Source: Chitinispirillales bacterium
GTDB taxonomy: Bacteria; Fibrobacterota; Chitinivibrionia; Chitinivibrionales; Chitinispirillaceae
NCBI GenBank assembly: GCA_031254445.1
Contig: JAIRUL010000116.1
Span: 1-7,437 of the forward strand
DNA length: 7,437 bases
Direction: 5' to 3'
Position 1 is the first letter of the stretch. Every line of letters begins with the position of its first letter. Below, piece after piece: positions 6,622 through 7,437 of the stretch. Made by a program: the position numbers and the translations under genes. The notes beneath the pieces were generated by a model, which was not told the origin of the DNA, searched no databases, and saw only the letters and a list, made by a program, of their open reading frames with translations.

Positions 6622-6743
6622 AGGGTTGCTGCTAAGTAAATGCGGGGCTGGCCCCGCATTTACGAACGCTGCGCAACGAACCCCCGCGCCCCTGCGCGGC
6701 CGGCAAGCGACCGATGATTTGCAGCACGCCCCATTCTTCCATA
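6622..6743 (+). repeat. 121-bp structured repeat element, copy C
   Basis: This 122-bp copy has the orientation of copy A and shares its middle segment (GCCGGCAAGCGACCGATGAT, then TTGCAGCACGCCCCAT). The hairpin is GTAAATGCGGGGC (6636-6648), TG, and its exact complement (6651-6663). A second internal stem is CCGCGC (6684-6689) with GCGCGG (6694-6699), enclosed by GCTGC (6668-6672) and GCAGC (6721-6725). Confidence 0.85.
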
Positions 6744-6746
6744 ATA

Positions 6747-6806
6747 GACTTTGACTTTAAAGGCTTTAAAGACTTTGACTTAAAAGTTAAATTCAAAGTC
6801 AAAGTC
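6747..6806 (+). repeat. Ten phased hexamers upstream of the lipoprotein gene
   Basis: The 60 bp divide exactly into ten 6-mers, chiefly GACTTT and its complement AAAGTC, with variants such as TTTAAA and AAATTC. The run begins 3 bp after element copy C. An 11-bp inverted pair (6771-6781 with 6796-6806) lets part of it fold back. Confidence 0.8.
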
Positions 6807-6826
6807 AATATTTTTGTAAAAAAGTA

Positions 6827-6855
6827 TTGTATTTTTTGTGGCGAAAAATTATCTT
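6827..6855 (+). promoter_or_regulatory. Candidate promoter of the lipoprotein gene
   Basis: TTGTAT (6827-6832) and TATCTT (6850-6855) are 17 bp apart in AT-rich DNA. The predicted leader is about 75 nt. Both boxes are only partial matches. Confidence 0.25.
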
Positions 6856-6923
6856 TAAAAGGGGGGGATGGATGATTATATGATTACGGCTAACTAATGT
6901 GTTTTGGGATAAAAATTTTTTCC

Positions 6924-6930
6924 AAGGAGG
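6924..6930 (+). promoter_or_regulatory. Strong ribosome binding site fixing a GTG start
   Basis: AAGGAGG lies 5 nt before the GTG at 6936. It chooses this start over an in-frame ATG at 6897, which would put charged residues ahead of the signal sequence and lacks a comparable site. Confidence 0.85.
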
Positions 6931-6935
6931 ATTTT

Positions 6936-7358
6936 GTGAAGCGTTACACATCTGTAATTTTGGCTGCGGCGGTTTTTGCTTTCGCCGTAGGCTGCGGCGG
7001 GAAGAGCGAAAACAAACTGGGGATAGAAGCGGGTGATAAGCTCGTTGTTACCACAGAGCTTCCCCGCGAGAGTTTTGAGGCCTCTTACGGCGAGAGCGTG
7101 AAGAGCATCACAAACACGGACGGCGCGAACATCTCGATACCGGAAGGCACCGTTTTGGAGGTTTTCGTTACGCCGAGGAACGAAGCCCGCACCATCGAGG
7201 TCGTCCCCGTTAAGGTGGGCGAGGTCACCGACGCCGGAGAGCTGCGCGATATGTTTGTGCAGGAGAGGTATAGGACGGAGGATTTGAACTTCTTGTACTA
7301 CACGATCTCCCTCAATGTCGATTACCTAAGCTCCGGCAAGATTAAGAAAGTCGAATAG
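6936..7358 (+). CDS. Small predicted lipoprotein of unknown function
   Basis: The 140-residue product, read from GTG at 6936, has a short basic N-terminus (MKRYTS) and a hydrophobic segment (residues 7-18). A lipobox-like AVGC ends at Cys20, followed by a GGKSENK linker. This fits a Sec-exported, lipid-anchored periplasmic or outer-membrane protein; the -3 position is Ala rather than the preferred Leu, so lipidation is probable rather than certain. The mature part is rich in Val, Glu and Thr with alternating hydrophobic stretches (TVLEVFVTPRNEARTIEVVPV), suggesting a small beta-rich domain. It then has a charged region (LRDMFVQERYRTEDLNF) and ends KIKKVE. I do not recognise the family. It is less GC-rich than the other genes, stands alone, and has its own terminator 32 bp after the stop. 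Function is not inferred. Confidence 0.85.
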   Translation: MKRYTSVILAAAVFAFAVGCGGKSENKLGIEAGDKLVVTTELPRESFEASYGESVKSITNTDGANISIPEGTVLEVFVTPRNEARTIEVVPVKVGEVTDAGELRDMFVQERYRTEDLNFLYYTISLNVDYLSSGKIKKVE

Positions 7359-7390
7359 CCGCCGCCAAAACCGGCCTAAACGCCTTATCG

Positions 7391-7428
7391 AAAAGCTCTC
7401 GGAGTCGTCGATTCCGGGGGCTTTTTTT
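7391..7428 (+). terminator. Intrinsic terminator of the lipoprotein gene
   Basis: AAAAGCTCTCGGA (7391-7403) pairs with TCCGGGGGCTTTT (7413-7425) over 13 positions, with two G-U wobbles and a 9-nt loop. The stem runs into seven T residues (7422-7428). Confidence 0.88.
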
Positions 7429-7437
7429 GAAGGTTCA

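Noticed and set aside
6248..6743. CRISPR array or integron attC sites
   Set aside because: Copies are in mixed orientation with irregular spacing and the repeats are far longer than CRISPR units. The ends do not fit the RYYYAAC/GTTRRRY core pairs of attC, and there is no integrase or cas gene.
6383..6754. 123-codon plus-strand open frame across the repeat cluster
   Set aside because: It runs through copies B2 and C of the repeat in both orientations, has no ribosome binding site, and its translation only reflects the repeats.
6897..6935. Upstream ATG start for the lipoprotein
   Set aside because: It would add 13 residues, including charged ones, before the signal sequence. The AAGGAGG at 6924-6930 is placed for the GTG at 6936.

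Overview
This 7.4-kb window is a bacterial chromosomal segment. Coding DNA is GC-rich, and the intergenic spaces are long, AT-rich and full of repeats. It holds five protein genes I can support. In order they are a NifS-type cysteine desulfurase (+), a 655-residue secreted modular protein with a type IX-like C-terminal sorting tail (+), an AlaA-type alanine aminotransferase (+), a SprA-related/CJM1_0395-type putative metalloprotease (-), and a small lipoprotein (+). The sorting tail, the CJM1_0395-type protein and the GC-rich repeats would fit Fibrobacterota (Chitinispirillia/Fibromonas-like gut bacteria) or a related didermal phylum. That placement is inference; no rRNA or other marker gene is present.

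Layout: 1-180 is a leader with a perfect hairpin, GAYNTT hexamers and a 40-bp tandem duplication. Then come nifS (181-1350), a spacer with a perfect 23-bp inverted repeat and a long leader (1351-1778), the secreted protein (1779-3746) and its intrinsic terminator (3772-3802). A 121-bp repeat element and a probable promoter precede alaA (4065-5279). The alaA gene converges on the metalloprotease-like gene (5310-6167, minus) across 30 bp. The 768-bp divergent region 6168-6935 contains no gene; three more copies of the 121-bp element and two long hexamer arrays fill much of it. The lipoprotein gene (6936-7358) ends at an intrinsic terminator (7391-7428).

The genes do not form one pathway. Each appears to be its own transcription unit: cysteine sulfur mobilisation for Fe-S clusters, alanine/glutamate metabolism, and three envelope or uncharacterised proteins.

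The most notable content is non-coding. A family of four elements, each about 121 bp, carries a 13-bp perfect hairpin. Its stem differs among three copies at three positions, and each difference is compensated on the other arm. The opposite end of every copy lies at or next to hexamer sequence, and the arrays lie upstream of four of the five genes. This looks like a composite, dispersed, structured repeat, either a mobile non-autonomous element or a regulatory RNA/DNA structure. I do not recognise it as a named family.
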